DNA of 64,000 nucleotides. It comes from Anastatus disparis. Taxonomy: Eukaryota > Arthropoda > Insecta > Hymenoptera > Eupelmidae. The notes under the pieces are model-generated. The model was not told where the DNA came from, made no database searches, and saw nothing but the letters and a program-made list of their open reading frames with translations. Within the stretch, counting starts at the first letter, position 1. Every line of letters begins with the position of its first letter. The stretch lies in the NCBI GenBank assembly GCA_017163975.1, contig JAFFSR010000097.1:496001-560000 (forward strand), given 5' to 3'. A program made the translations under genes and the position numbers. Of this stretch, positions 43,814 through 54,224 are shown piece after piece.

Positions 43814-45389
43814 GTTTGTCTGAACTAACACCACCGAATAATGCGTGTTTTATTTCAATATTACCGACAGGTTTATAACCTAAAAATTCAGCGACTTCAG
43901 CGCGTATATACGACCGTTGTGAGCCATCGTCTATGAGTGCACGCGCAATTTTACTTCGAGAGCCAGCATACAAAATTACGCGCAACGTTTTCAAACTAAT
44001 ATCAGGCAAACCGTAAAAATTCGAAAGAGCGAGTTTCGTTTTCTCTTTATTTACATCTGTATCATTTTTCTCTATAATCGTGCTGCTCGTTGTATTACAG
44101 AGCGAAGGACAAACTAACATTGAATGCCGTTTACCGCACCACGCACATGATATCCTTACTTAACAATTTTTTGCTCTATGTGCATGCTTAAGACATTTAA
44201 AGCAACAATTATTTTCTTTAATAATCTTTTTTCGTTCGTCTATACTTAATCTTTTTGCTTTCTCACACGACGTGTTATTATGATTTTCGTCACAAAAGAT
44301 ACATTTTATTTGTTTATTTTCGCTCGATAATAATACGCTCGCGGTCGACGTGTCGCTAGGTGACGTTGGCTTACCTTTATTTTCTTTGAAATAAACGCGC
44401 TTATTTTCTTTCGATTCTATAGAAAAGCCGCTAACTGCCATGTTGATACTCTCTTCATTATCCGCTTCTGTTTCTAAGAATTCCAATTGTCTTGTAAGTC
44501 GATCTGGTATTACAGCGTCGCCGTTGTTTCCATTAATAACACTGTGATTCGCTCGTTGCCAAATTCTAAGAATTTCCTCTGGTAGCGAGGACTCTACCAG
44601 CGGATATAGCATCGTCGCGCAATTATTCGTTTTAACACCTAAAGTCTCTAATGCGCGTATATGTGATGACACTTTATCATAAATCGATGAAAGGCTAGTT
44701 TGTTGTTTTCCTTTATTTGATGCGTTTTGTAAAGCCAACGATAATAATTCTCTCATATAATATTCTATTAAGAGATCATCGCGACCGTAGCGATTCTTTA
44801 AACTTTCAAATGCTTTATCGTAATTTTTGGGTGATGTAGGGAAACCTTCTACTATACTTTGCGCTCTCGAACCTTTTTCCATCTATCGTTTCAAGTATTC
44901 TAATTTGTCTTCTTTTGAAATACTCGCGTCTTCATGTATTTTCTTATAATGCGACCAAAATTGCAGCCATTTGCTTACGCTGCCTCCAAACGTTGGTGGT
45001 TCCAACGTGGGTCGCTTAAACGGTTTTTCTACACGAATCCCAGCTTGATTTACCGCTGCTACTTGATTGTTGAGATTGGCTTGTTCTAAGAAATCATATC
45101 TTGCCTTTAGAAAATTTTGTTTTTAAGTTTCGTGCGATTTTGCTTCTGTTTCGATAACTTCGTCGGTTATGCGTTCTTTATCAAAAAGATATTCAATAAA
45201 TTTTGTACTCGCTATTTCCAATTCCGACATTCTAGCTTCGAGCAATTGTAAAGCCACGTGTCTATCAGCGAGACTAACATTTGCGTTACCATATTTTTCC
45301 TTAAAACTGTTCAAGTTTCTCGTAAACAAAGTACGTTGGATTTTGCGTTGCTTTTTAAGACTGTCCATGTTTAACAAAAAATAACGCAC
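43814..45389 (-). pseudogene. gag: BEL Gag plus protease, three in-frame stops
   Basis: One frame from ATG near 45389 through Gag (RYDFLEQANLNN, RPTLEPPTFGGSVSKW, GFPTSPKNYDKAFE, YMRELLSLAL; DUF1759-type BEL Gag). Zinc knuckles CIFCDENHNNTSC, CFKCLKHAHRAKNC and CAWCGKRHSMLVC follow, then the aspartyl protease with ARALIDDGSQRSYI (Asp-Asp-Gly at the DTG position). Stops: TAA near 45,123, TAG near 44,883, TAA near 44,160. No frameshift over ~1.6 kb, so decay is mainly by point nonsense. The frame is cut by the palindrome at 43,804. Confidence 0.88.
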
Positions 45390-45452
45390 TCACAAAAAAG
45401 AAATTAACTATGCACTTTTTCTCACTGCGCAGTCCAAGTCACGGTCGCCAGA

Positions 45453-45720
45453 TGTTTATTTTAATAGGATGGCAGTGAACAACAATAAGGTGCAAAAACA
45501 CAAGAGACAAAAATACTTTAATGTTATACAAAAACTTTTATTACAAATAACTAACAAAAGAGTGTAATACAAGCATCCAAGATATGTGTAACCTATCTCT
45601 CGCGTGTCCAATTTGGAACTGAACTCTTCGTTATACTCGCCGGGACTCGAGGCCCTCATTCGATCGCTTTTCTAACCTAACCTAACGTATTATACGTAAA
45701 TTACTCCCATATTTCGAACA
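45453..45720 (-). repeat. BEL 5' LTR, 268 bp
   Basis: Begins TGTTCGAAATATGGG and ends AATAAACA on the minus strand. The terminal ~73 bp match the stub at 39639-39711. Contains short GGTTAGGTTAGG repeats that are common in insect DNA. The boundary is fixed by the matching AATGT target duplications. Confidence 0.88.
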
Positions 45721-45773
45721 AATGTTTTTAAATTATTTTTTCAGATAAATAAATTTGAAATAATTTAATAAAA

Positions 45774-46105
45774 TGGAATGGGATCCAATAAACAACAATT
45801 TCGTTAATCTACAAAATGAACAAGAAAAAAATAGATTGAGACAATTAAATGAACGAATTTAAAATCATGTGATAGAACAATATGAATATGAATCGTACAT
45901 AGACTCATTAGAAAATGATAATCCTTTGGATAAAGTAAGATTGGAAAATTATTTAAAAAAATCAAATAAAGATTTAAAAGAAATCGAAAAAATTAATTAT
46001 TCTTTTAATAATTTCTTGGGTTGGTCAGAAATTCCATATCATATTAAAAGACCAGCTATACAAATCACGATGTTGAGATTAGAAAAAGAAAAAACTATAT
46101 TTTAA
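45774..46105 (+). pseudogene. Unrecognised small ORF 3' of the Helitron, one stop
   Basis: ATG 45774 opens MEWDPINNNFVNLQNEQ, runs 29 codons to a TAA, and continues in the same frame to 46105 (KKSNKDLKEIEKINYSFNNF, ending RLEKEKTIF). Glu/Lys/Asn-rich, probably helical. With the BEL insertion removed it would start only ~230 bp downstream of the Helitron helicase on the same strand, preceded by TTTTTTCAG, which looks like a splice acceptor. It may be a terminal Helitron exon or a captured gene piece. Function unknown. Confidence 0.4.
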
Positions 46106-46869
46106 GAAAATAATATACCAGAATCTAAATTAAATATTTGCTTTGATATATTTCTTTTGAAAATTGCGAATCTTATTTATAAACTATAATAATTTTAAAA
46201 TTAAGGATAAAGTTTTTCTCATAAAATATTTTAAATTAAAATGAATAGTAAATGAATATATTTAAAAAAAGTATAAAAAAAAATAAATATATTTATAAAA
46301 TTATATAAATATAAATGATTATAAATTGTAATAATTAAAGAATTTTTTAAATTAAAAAGATATAAATCAATTAAAAACATTTTTAACTATAAAGCATGAA
46401 AAGTAATAATCTATAAAGTATAAAGATTATAATTAAAAATTTAATTTATTATAAAATATTTAATAAAAAATTAGAATTTTTTAGTTGAATATTTTTAAAA
46501 ATTATAAGTTATGATTATTATGAAATAAAAAAATTTGATATAGTTTCATTTATTTCAATAAAATATTCGATATCAAAATTTTATTTGAAGGTTGTAGTTC
46601 AAATGCAGACTAATCATTATAAAAAAAGTTCTATTTTATATTATTGTAAGACATGTTACAATAATATTTAACTGAAAAATTTTTAGTTATGATTATTCTC
46701 ATACACATATTCAAGCAAAGATTTAAAAGAGATTTTTTTTTAAATTAAAATTTTATAGTTGCATCCCCCTGGTTAGAGTATTAGCAACTATAGGTACTTT
46801 ATTGAAATTACATATTTACTTACAATAATTGGCTTACAATAGATACATATATATGTTATTTTATAATTT
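46106..46869. other. AT-rich DNA, no gene seen
   Basis: Very AT-rich with long A/T runs. No coding or structural feature recognised. Confidence 0.5.
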
Positions 46870-47128
46870 GAACATTATAAATTATATATTATTTTTTAGA
46901 TCGGTTGAGTCTATTAACTTGATAACTTTCTTAATTTGATTGTTATTGTTCAATATTTCTTTTACATTATTTTTTATTTTTAATATTTTTCTAAGATCAA
47001 TGTATTTGGAGCACTGTATTAAGATATGTTCAACACTATTTTTTATATTACATTTTTCACACTGGTTGGATGTACTTGATATTTCCTATTTAGTTTGGTG
47101 GTTAGGTTTTTTTCATAGATGTCGTTTC

Positions 47129-47530
47129 TTATTTTATTGATAAAGCTATTTCCTTTTTTCCAGTGATTGTTCCATTTTTTAAGTATATTAAGTTTGATTT
47201 TTTTTGTAGATCTTCCTTCGTGATTTTTTTGTTTATGTTTGAGTGTATTGGTTGGCTCGCGTTTTTTGCTGCTATTATTGTTTCTTGTTTTATTGATGAA
47301 TTGATTTTGTAGTGGGTAATTTTAATTTTGCCTTCTGTGTTTATTAGTTCTCTATTGATATTGTATTTTATGGCATTCTTGTTTTCTTGATTTCTTAGTC
47401 TATGGATATTTTCTATGTCTGTGTAAATTATTATTTCGTTTTTATTACTTTTTTTCGCGCATTCTATGGCCATGAATGAATTGATTGTTTGAAGGTTGTT
47501 GTTATTAATCCATTTGGGGTATTTATGCAA
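47129..47530 (-). pseudogene. LINE RNase H-like domain remnant
   Basis: Contains SFMAIECAKK followed by EIIIYTDIENIHRL, which fits the central E and D motifs of RNase HI-type domains of I/R1-like LINEs (normally IIYTDS). Upstream the frame is broken by a stop near 47,710. Downstream the Cys/His tail follows in a different frame. Confidence 0.65.
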
Positions 47531-48080
47531 TATTTGTTCTCCATTAGGTAATACTATTACACTTCCGGTCGCGTTGTTATTTTTATAAGTTGCTGTATAT
47601 ATTTTGTAGTCACTTGTGCTATTGCTCAGAGTTTCATTGGTGCTTGATTCTGGTTGGTCAAGTATGAATGAGTTGAAGTCTTGTTTTTTTGATCCGGGGC
47701 ACAGACAAGTTTATTCTATTAGATATGTTTGGTATTCCTCTATTTTATATTTTTTCACGTTGGTGCTGAATCTGTAGTGGAACGGTTTTTTGTATTTTTT
47801 TTTTAAATTATAGTCTATTGTGTTGTTTTGTTTTGTTAAAATTCCATATACTTGATTTTTGGGTGTCGTTAATATTTTTGTGCCAAAGTTGAGTGTGTTT
47901 TTGATTCTTCTGTATTCTAGTGGTCAGATGTTGCATTCACTTAATATACTATTGATTGAGCTGGTTATGTATGCTCCTGTAGCGATTCTCATACTTGTAT
48001 TTAAGACTGTGTCCAGTTTTTTAAGTATGTGTTTTTGGCTGAGCCGTATACAATGCTACCATAGTCAATTTTACTTTGGA

Positions 48081-49076
48081 TTATGGCTTTATATGTGTTT
48101 TTAATGATGTTTCTGTTAGTTCCTTATTTTCGAGTAAGTCTTTGAATTGGATGTAATTCAGCATAGTGTTGGATTCATTTAAGTATGTTCTTAAACTAAT
48201 TAATTTTTTGTCTAATTCATCCATTGGAGTTGTAATTAGTTGTTGGGTGTTTGTTTTATTTTTTCCAGTAAGTATAGCGTTTAGATTAATTGTTTCTTGA
48301 GTTTTAGTTATATTTTCCTCTGTTGTTATAATTTTTTCTTTTTTTGTTTGTTTTATTGTTTTGTCCTGTGTTAATTTAGGAAAATCATCATTGTATTTTT
48401 CATTTGAACTCATTTGTGTATCGGTTGAACTAATTTGTGAGTATACTCGTTTGTTTTCTCTTCTACTTAATTCCATTTCCATTTCTTCCGTAGGTTCTTC
48501 ATTGTTGCGTGTAATTTTATTTTCTAATATTTTGTCTTGTCCGTTTTTATTTACATCTTGAGTTTCGTTTAGATTGGTCATAGTGTGGTTAGCAAAACTT
48601 GTATCATTATTCATAATGTTCACATTCGTACTGTTATTTACCGTTGGAATTTCACTATCTTGGCTTTGTTTATTCTCGCAATATCGTGCGATGTTCCCTT
48701 CTTTCTTACATATAAAGCATCTTAGTGTGTCTGTACTGGAATAAATGAAATAGCTTATGTCTTCGTAATTCAATTTAAAAACTTCAGGTATTTTTTTTAT
48801 GTCTTCCGTTTTGACGTAAGCTTGTCTTCGTGAGCTGATGACATGGTCATATCCCTCTTTTTCTATACTAGCTTTTAATATCGAGACAGATGCATTTCGG
48901 TTGACTTTTAGTTCGTCCAATAAGTCTTCAAATACGATATTGGGAATATTTGGTGATATGTTAGAGAATATAACTTTTTTGTATTTAAAGGTATAAATTT
49001 TAATCACTATAGACTGTTGTGTTTTCCCTATACTATTGCTTAACTTCGTTGAGATACACGGATTGTTTGCAAACAC
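48081..49076 (-). CDS. LINE ORF1 (Gag-like), 331 aa
   Basis: Open frame with an N-terminal domain (SNISPNIPNIVFEDLLDEL, then KEGYDHVISSRRQAYVKTED) and a zinc knuckle CFICKKEGNIARYC whose His is replaced by Asn. A long polar tail with PTEEMEMELSRRENKRVYSQ, typical of LINE ORF1 proteins with CCHC knuckles, completes it. Only one knuckle is visible where families often have two or three. The last ~20 residues cross the deletion junction. RNA-binding role by family. Confidence 0.72.
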   Translation of the reverse strand: MFANNPCISTKLSNSIGKTQQSIVIKIYTFKYKKVIFSNISPNIPNIVFEDLLDELKVNRNASVSILKASIEKEGYDHVISSRRQAYVKTEDIKKIPEVFKLNYEDISYFIYSSTDTLRCFICKKEGNIARYCENKQSQDSEIPTVNNSTNVNIMNNDTSFANHTMTNLNETQDVNKNGQDKILENKITRNNEEPTEEMEMELSRRENKRVYSQISSTDTQMSSNEKYNDDFPKLTQDKTIKQTKKEKIITTEENITKTQETINLNAILTGKNKTNTQQLITTPMDELDKKLISLRTYLNESNTMLNYIQFKDLLENKELTETSLKTHIKP

Positions 49077-49100
49077 GTGTGTTCACGACGAGCTCTCGTC

Positions 49101-49499
49101 GAAGACTGTAAAAGAGATTAGTATTATGAAAAAAAAATTGTTATATAACAATGATATCATTAACAAATTTGATGAATAATAAAATAACTTTTAAAAAGTT
49201 GCTTGCATATGTGTGTTCCTAATGGTGGAGGATGGTTTGCAGGTGAAGTCTATGGTATAAGGAGGTGAAACATAGACTCTCATGGTTGTGAAGAGCTACA
49301 GGCGAAGGTAACCATGGTTTTATTTTAAATATTTATATAAAAACAATCGAAAAATATTAATTAATTCTAACATGTCTTAAAATTACTTAAAATTATTATG
49401 TTTATTAAAATAAATAAATATAATAATTTCAAATAAAATAAAAAAAATCAACGCGCCGATACCATACATTGTTTATTGCTTAACTTATGTTTTAAATTA
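49101..49499. other. AT-rich spacer, no gene seen
   Basis: Includes the presumed 5' UTR edge of the LINE (GACGAGAGCTCGTCG palindrome on the minus strand near 49,085-49,100) and otherwise unique DNA. Confidence 0.45.
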
Positions 49500-49503
49500 T
49501 TAA

Positions 49504-49879
49504 CCCTTTCAGAACGGAATTATTATTTCATCATGAAAAGTTCTGATAACCACTTAGCGATGATAAGTGTTCATTTATTAAGCAATTTTTGCGATAAAAA
49601 AATTTTTTTTTTTTTTTTTCTTTTCAAGTTTTCTCAGTATCTATCAAAGATATAATACTATATTATTAAACTTAGTTTTTTAGTTTAGTTTTTTAGTTTA
49701 GTTTTTTAGTTTAATTAAATTAAGTTATTAAACTTAGGCCCTCAGTTTGAGATCGGAAATAGTCCACTTCAATCTAATACACATATTTTTTTTTACAAAA
49801 TTTGAAGCCACTTTTGCACAATTTCAAAAAAACCAAAAAATTTCAATGTACATTGTAATGTACATTGGTTCTGAAAGGG
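49504..49879. mobile_element. 376-bp TTAA-type MITE
   Basis: 12-bp terminal inverted repeats CCCTTTCAGAAC / GTTCTGAAAGGG, flanked by TTAA (49500-49503, 49880-49883). Interior has a TTTTTTAGTTTAG triplet repeat and a palindromic AATGTACATTGTAATGTACA near the right end. Non-coding, piggyBac-type by target site. Confidence 0.87.
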
Positions 49880-50045
49880 TTAAATGTAAGGTATCAATGA
49901 CGGTACCTCTTTGGGTGGTGTGAAAACCTGTCATTCTTTTAAAATTTAAATAATTTTTAAAATTTTATAATAATTAATTAAAATTAAATTGAACTAGTAT
50001 AATGAGTAACGTGTAATTATGTTTTCAATATAATCGATTTTGTAA

Positions 50046-50116
50046 AACGGGGAGTTGGCGAGCGGAGCGAGCAAAGGGGGTACCCCCCTGTTCGTTCTGC
50101 TTGCCAACCCCCGTAA
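50046..50116. repeat. GC-rich ~71-bp hairpin
   Basis: Strikingly GC-rich for the window: arms ACGGGGAGTTGGCGAGC.. and ..GCTTGCCAACCCCCGT pair imperfectly, around an inner perfect palindrome GGGGGTACCCCC (50076-50087). Most arm mismatches are G/A or C/T, i.e. G-U compatible in RNA. Confidence 0.75.
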
Positions 50117-50309
50117 AGTGAGATAAATATAATTTTAGAATATAAATATTTGAAACTTAGTAAAGATAAAAACAAAAGTATAGCTTGATGTTAGCAAGTA
50201 ATTTTTAAGATGACTATTGGTGTCAAAATAAGAAAATATTTTTACAATTTCTGTAAAAATACTGTCAAAATTAAAATTAATTTTTACAATTTTTATATTT
50301 TTTAGCTAA

Positions 50310-50966
50310 AAAGGAGAGTACCCGACCTTCGGGAAATGGATTTGGCTGAAACTGTAGAATATGATTTTTTGATGAAAAAAAATTAAATCGTGTTTTTTCT
50401 TTTCATTGAATAGGCCCTATAGGCAGAGATAAGGACATTTTTTGAAAAATATAATAAAAAGAAGCATTCATAAGATCTTAAATAACCAAACAACTAAGAT
50501 TCTTACGAAAAAATGTACTAAAAATAAAATAACGTACAAATTAAATGCTTTAAATTAAGCTTTGTTGCACTAGAAAAGCTGTCACATTTCAAAACGTGTG
50601 CCTAATTGAAAATTAATAAATTTGTTAATATTTTTTGCGTGTAACATATCATCAATTTTTTAGGCTATTCCATTAGCATATCTTAATCGCCTGTAACTTT
50701 TGAACCACTAAAGCTTTCTTGATGCATAAAAGCTTTAATTAAAGAATTGAATCTGTTCTTTATTTTGTTTCCAATATATTTTTTTGTAAGAGTCTTAATT
50801 ATTTGGTTATTCAAGATCTTATAAATGCTCCATTTTATTATATTTCCAAAAAAATTTCCTTATCTCCGTTTATGGTTATAAAACACGGGTCCATTTTTTT
50901 TCATCAAAAAATCATATATTGCATTTTCAGCCAAATCCGTTTCCCGAAGGACGGGTACTCTCCTTG
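50310..50966. mobile_element. 657-bp foldback element, same end type as 28,628 element
   Basis: Inverted arms (~300 bp each) starting (A/C)AAGGAGAGTACCCG, flanked by TAA on both sides (50307-50309, 50967-50969). Ends share CAAGGAGAG with the foldback at 28628-29301, and the TAA/TTA duplications fit a TWA target preference. Non-coding; the frames in the arms mirror each other. Confidence 0.88.
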
Positions 50967-51020
50967 TAAGTTTATTGCTGCATCCATTAGAGAGACAGAT
51001 ATTTAAATAAATATAAATAT

Positions 51021-51146
51021 TTAAATATTCAGTAAAAGTAGTTCTTGAGAAATTTCTTGACTTGAACTACACGAATCCATTAAAGAAATATAGTGCTGTT
51101 TGATGTTTATCTGAGGTAATGTTGAAGTTCCAGTACTTGACATCAT
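51021..51146 (-). other. Coding-like 41-codon frame, unrecognised
   Basis: Minus-strand ATG-to-stop frame starting MMSSTGTSTLPQINIKQHY and ending LLLLNI. Composition (Ser/Thr/Gln-rich, varied) is more protein-like than the surrounding AT-rich translations. No family recognised; could be chance. Confidence 0.25.
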
Positions 51147-51348
51147 TGTTATAACACTATTATTGATTATAAACCTTAAAATAATACGATTTGAGTTATT
51201 TTTAAATTAAAATTTTGTTCATGTGTACATGAAAAAAGTGATTTTTTTTACCTTTATCGTCCTTAAGTCTGCGCGTTGAAAAAATACGTAAATACTTGTT
51301 TACATGTGAAGTGCATTTAAGCTTCACACGTGTGTAAAATCATTGTTA

Positions 51349-51543
51349 TTATACAGATGCTTTATCATTGCTTGTATCACAGGTTGAATTATCAAAATTA
51401 ATACGTTGTACAGGAAGTTGTTTTTTCATTGTAGAAAAAATATCTTTCTCATTTTGAAATGAAGGTTTTAAAAAAAGTTGTTTGTGTGCAGCTATATGAT
51501 AGGAATAATTAAATTGTAATTTAACACAAGAAATTGGACTTTG
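51349..51543 (-). other. Coding-like 64-codon frame without start, unrecognised
   Basis: Minus-strand open stretch ending in a TAA at 51349, with IAAHKQLFLKPSFQNEKD and MKKQLPVQRINFDNSTCD. Balanced composition for an AT-rich region. Possibly an exon or relic of a decayed gene together with the neighbouring stretches at 51.0 and 52.2-52.5 kb. No family recognised. Confidence 0.25.
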
Positions 51544-51779
51544 ATTATTTTTTGGTTAAGGTGGATCATGCATGTAAGACTGTATCATATTTTGGGTTCC
51601 TTGGTGGTATTTGTATTATTGCAAATTTTTATAAATTAATACACTCTATATGTCTCAATTATAACTATTATTATTTTGAAAACAAAAATCATCGCATAAG
51701 TAAATGCGTAGAAAAATTTTTTTTTCTTGAAAAGCCCCTAGTGATTATTTACTTATATGCGGCACTATACAGCTGACTT

Positions 51780-52183
51780 CGTAATATGTATACATGCACT
51801 CTAAGCATCTTAGGATTATCACGCATGCGCAGTGTATACCAGCTGATTTACTCGATTCTACGTTAATCAAATAATTTCAACTTTTACACTTAATTTCTCT
51901 TTATTTACATCGTTTACTCCCTTTTTCCTCGATCATTTTATAATTGTTATTAAATCGTCAGTCTTCCATACTTTTTTTATCAAAAACTTTTAAGTAACAA
52001 AAAAGTTATAATCAACTTTATGCATGAATCATGATTTTTTCCATTTACGCGTGTGTATAATATCTTTTTTTCAGACATTGATTACTTAAAATTTTGATGG
52101 TTTACCTTATGTTTTTATTATACCAATAAAAAGATGGGTATTTCAAGATTATTATAGTAAAGTTTCGTCAAAAACTTTTAGGT
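51780..52183. other. AT-rich DNA, no gene seen
   Basis: No coding or structural feature recognised. Confidence 0.45.
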
Positions 52184-52530
52184 TTACAAAATATCATTGG
52201 GAACGCAAGATACCTTAAATTTAAAATAAATTTTACTCTCTGCAGGTGTAAGTTTCAAATAATTTTTATGATAATTTCGTGATCCTTCATAGTTATTTAG
52301 CTGAATCGAAGGAGAAGACATAAAGAGTACTTGATCATATTTAGAAACATTTTCACCTACTTTGTGTAAATCATTGGATTTATCCATTTTTTAAATTTCA
52401 TCCATAAAATTTACAATTTGCTCATGTAAGTTTTGGAAATGACTTGCTGCAACTTTTATACCTTTTTTACTTAATTGTAGTTGATCACTACATTTTGAAT
52501 AATCATCAAGTTGAACTTGATATTACACAT
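52184..52530 (-). pseudogene. Unrecognised coding relic, one stop
   Basis: Minus-strand frame open from about 52,530 (VQLDDYSKCSDQLQLSKKG, FQNLHEQIVNFMDEI) to a TAA near 52,391, then on from ATG 52387 to 52184 (MDKSNDLHKVGENVSKYDQ, ending FKVSCVPNDIL). Two-part continuity in one frame with a protein-like helix composition suggests a decayed gene. I cannot assign a family. Confidence 0.35.
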
Positions 52531-52655
52531 TCATGCTCTTCAAGTATAAATTAATAAAGTAAATAATTAATAATAAATATTAAATTTTAAGACAACTAAA
52601 GAAAATTTCCGACAAATCTTTGACATTCTTTTAGTTATAAGACATCGAATGAATT

Positions 52656-52843
52656 TAAAATTAGATATAGATATAGATATAGATATAGATATTTATTTAT
52701 TTTGTAAAAAGAGTACAAAAAGGCGTGTAATACATGAAATAGTAAGTAATAATTCTACATAAAGTATTGCACATAATAAGATAAGATATCACAGTCAATT
52801 ATTAAAATTAATATATGATACTGTATCAGTAAGTCACCAAATT
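52656..52843 (-). mobile_element. 5'-truncated LINE 3' end with (TATATC)n tail
   Basis: The ~165 bp from 52,680 to 52,843 match 3911-4055 (shared TTGTAAAAAGAGTACAAAAA, CTGTATCAGTAAGTCACCA), the 3' UTR of the LINE at 3.9-6.7 kb. Both copies end in a GATA-type microsatellite. This is a dead-on-arrival copy. Confidence 0.88.
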
Positions 52844-53791
52844 CAAAGTCTTTAAAAAATAAGTTTTTGAAAGATAAATAATATTGCAGTGTGTAATATC
52901 TTAAAAATTTTTTTACATAATTAAAAATCTATTACGAGATTTTGAAAAATACATTAAAATAGAAAAATTTCAAAGTCCTCAATTTTATTATTAAAAGGAA
53001 ATATTATTTATCTTTTATATAAAAATATGATACTTAATCTTATTTCATTTGTTTTTAAGAGTTATCTTGTTAGGTTAATAAAAATAGTGTTAAATTTTAA
53101 TGTTGTTTTATTGAATCTGTTGTTTACAATATTTAGTGCAGATTTATTAATACTGGTTTTTAAATTTTTTGTGTAAAGTTTTTTAATTTTTTTTTCAAAT
53201 GGTCTTAAATTTGTAGTGTAATTATATTAAATCTGTTTGGTTAAAAGTTTATGAATTTTTTATATTCTGGTTTTCGTCATAATAAATTATAAATTTTATC
53301 TTTTTTATAAGTAAAATTGACAAAATTATTTCGGGTAAAATTATTTTAAAATTATTTTATTAAAAAAAAGTTTTTGATTATTACATAAAACTTTGATTTA
53401 CTAAAAAGTTTTTATAAGTTGAATAATAAAAAGCATATTAAAAAAATTGTGAAACATTCAAATTTTTAATCATTGTAATGTTTAATTATTATATTAAGAA
53501 TAGAATAAAATCTTACATAATATTTTAATCAATATGGTTTTTATAAAACATTGGTATAAGTTTCAGTATACTGATACTAAAAAAAAGTCATATTCTTAGG
53601 ATCATTTTTAGAAATGTAAATTCAATGAAATTATGAACTTACTTCAGAGTCGATAATACAATTGGTAATGGAATTCTATAATAATTTGATAAATGTTTTA
53701 ATGTTAACAAACAAAGTTATTTATTATAATTTTGATGATGTTCCAAATTTATTTTAATAATAAATCATGCTGTTTAAAGTTTTGATTGTCA
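52844..53791. other. AT-rich DNA, no gene seen
   Basis: No coding or structural feature recognised. Confidence 0.5.
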
Positions 53792-54196
53792 TCCCACATT
53801 AACATGTTAAAACTGTTGACTATGAATCCATAAAGAATATATACTTTTTTATTTGTAAGTTATATTTTGTAGCCTGATAGTTAACGTTAGAAAATTTTTG
53901 TATAAGACAGTAACTTTCTATTCGGTAGCAAACGTTGTTGTTAATCATTTAAGGATTTTATTTTATTTATTTGAAATATTTGAAGTAATAGCGAAACGAA
54001 AAGATTATCTATTAAAAATTATGGTTATTTATGATATATATAATTGTTAAAATAAAAGCAATTTGTGACATGAATTAAACAAGTTCACTAATTTATAAAA
54101 ATACAATATCTATATAAAAACTATATAGAATACAAATAAAAAAATATATATTTTTTATAGATTCATAGTCAACAATTTCAACATGTTAATGTGGGA
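53792..54196. mobile_element. 405-bp MITE with ~63-bp inverted ends
   Basis: Ends TCCCACATTAACATGTT and their inverse, extending through GTTGACTATGAATC on both sides. The target duplication is unclear (flanks TGTCA / CGATA). Non-coding. Confidence 0.8.
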
Positions 54197-54224
54197 CGAT
54201 ATTCAAAATTAATAAGTTCAAAGA

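Larger units (their letters stand above)
39639..45720 (-). mobile_element. BEL/Pao LTR retrotransposon, internally deleted and interrupted
   Basis: Minus-strand element with a 5-bp target duplication (plus strand AATGT at 39634-39638 and 45721-45725). 5' LTR 45453-45720; the 3' LTR is only a ~73-bp stub (39639-39711) joined to the middle of RT, so RT catalytic region, RNase H, integrase and most of the 3' LTR are deleted. Gag and protease lie in one frame broken by three in-frame stops. A 3031-bp palindrome is inserted after the protease. Immediately after the 5' LTR comes TCTGGCGACCGTGAC, a BEL-like primer site. Confidence 0.92.
46870..49100 (-). mobile_element. Internally deleted LINE with RNase H (I/R1-like group)
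   Basis: Minus-strand element holding ORF1 (49076-48081) joined at about 48,110 to the far C-terminal part of ORF2. After the junction come SKIDYGSIVYGSA and LDTVLNTSMRIATGA-type segments of the post-RT thumb, then an RNase H-like region and a terminal Cys/His motif CEKCNIKNSVEHILIQC near 47,080-47,000. Endonuclease and RT core are missing, so this is a deletion derivative. Stops and frameshifts occur in the ORF2 part. Confidence 0.82.

Noticed and set aside
45670..45690. Telomere-like CCTAACCTAACC repeats
   Set aside because: Only two to three six-base units inside the BEL LTR; insect telomeres are five-base TTAGG, and such short GGTTAGG runs are common in insect DNA.
51534..51776. 80-codon plus-strand frame
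   Set aside because: AT-rich, Tyr/Phe/Ile-dominated composition with no recognisable motif; likely chance.
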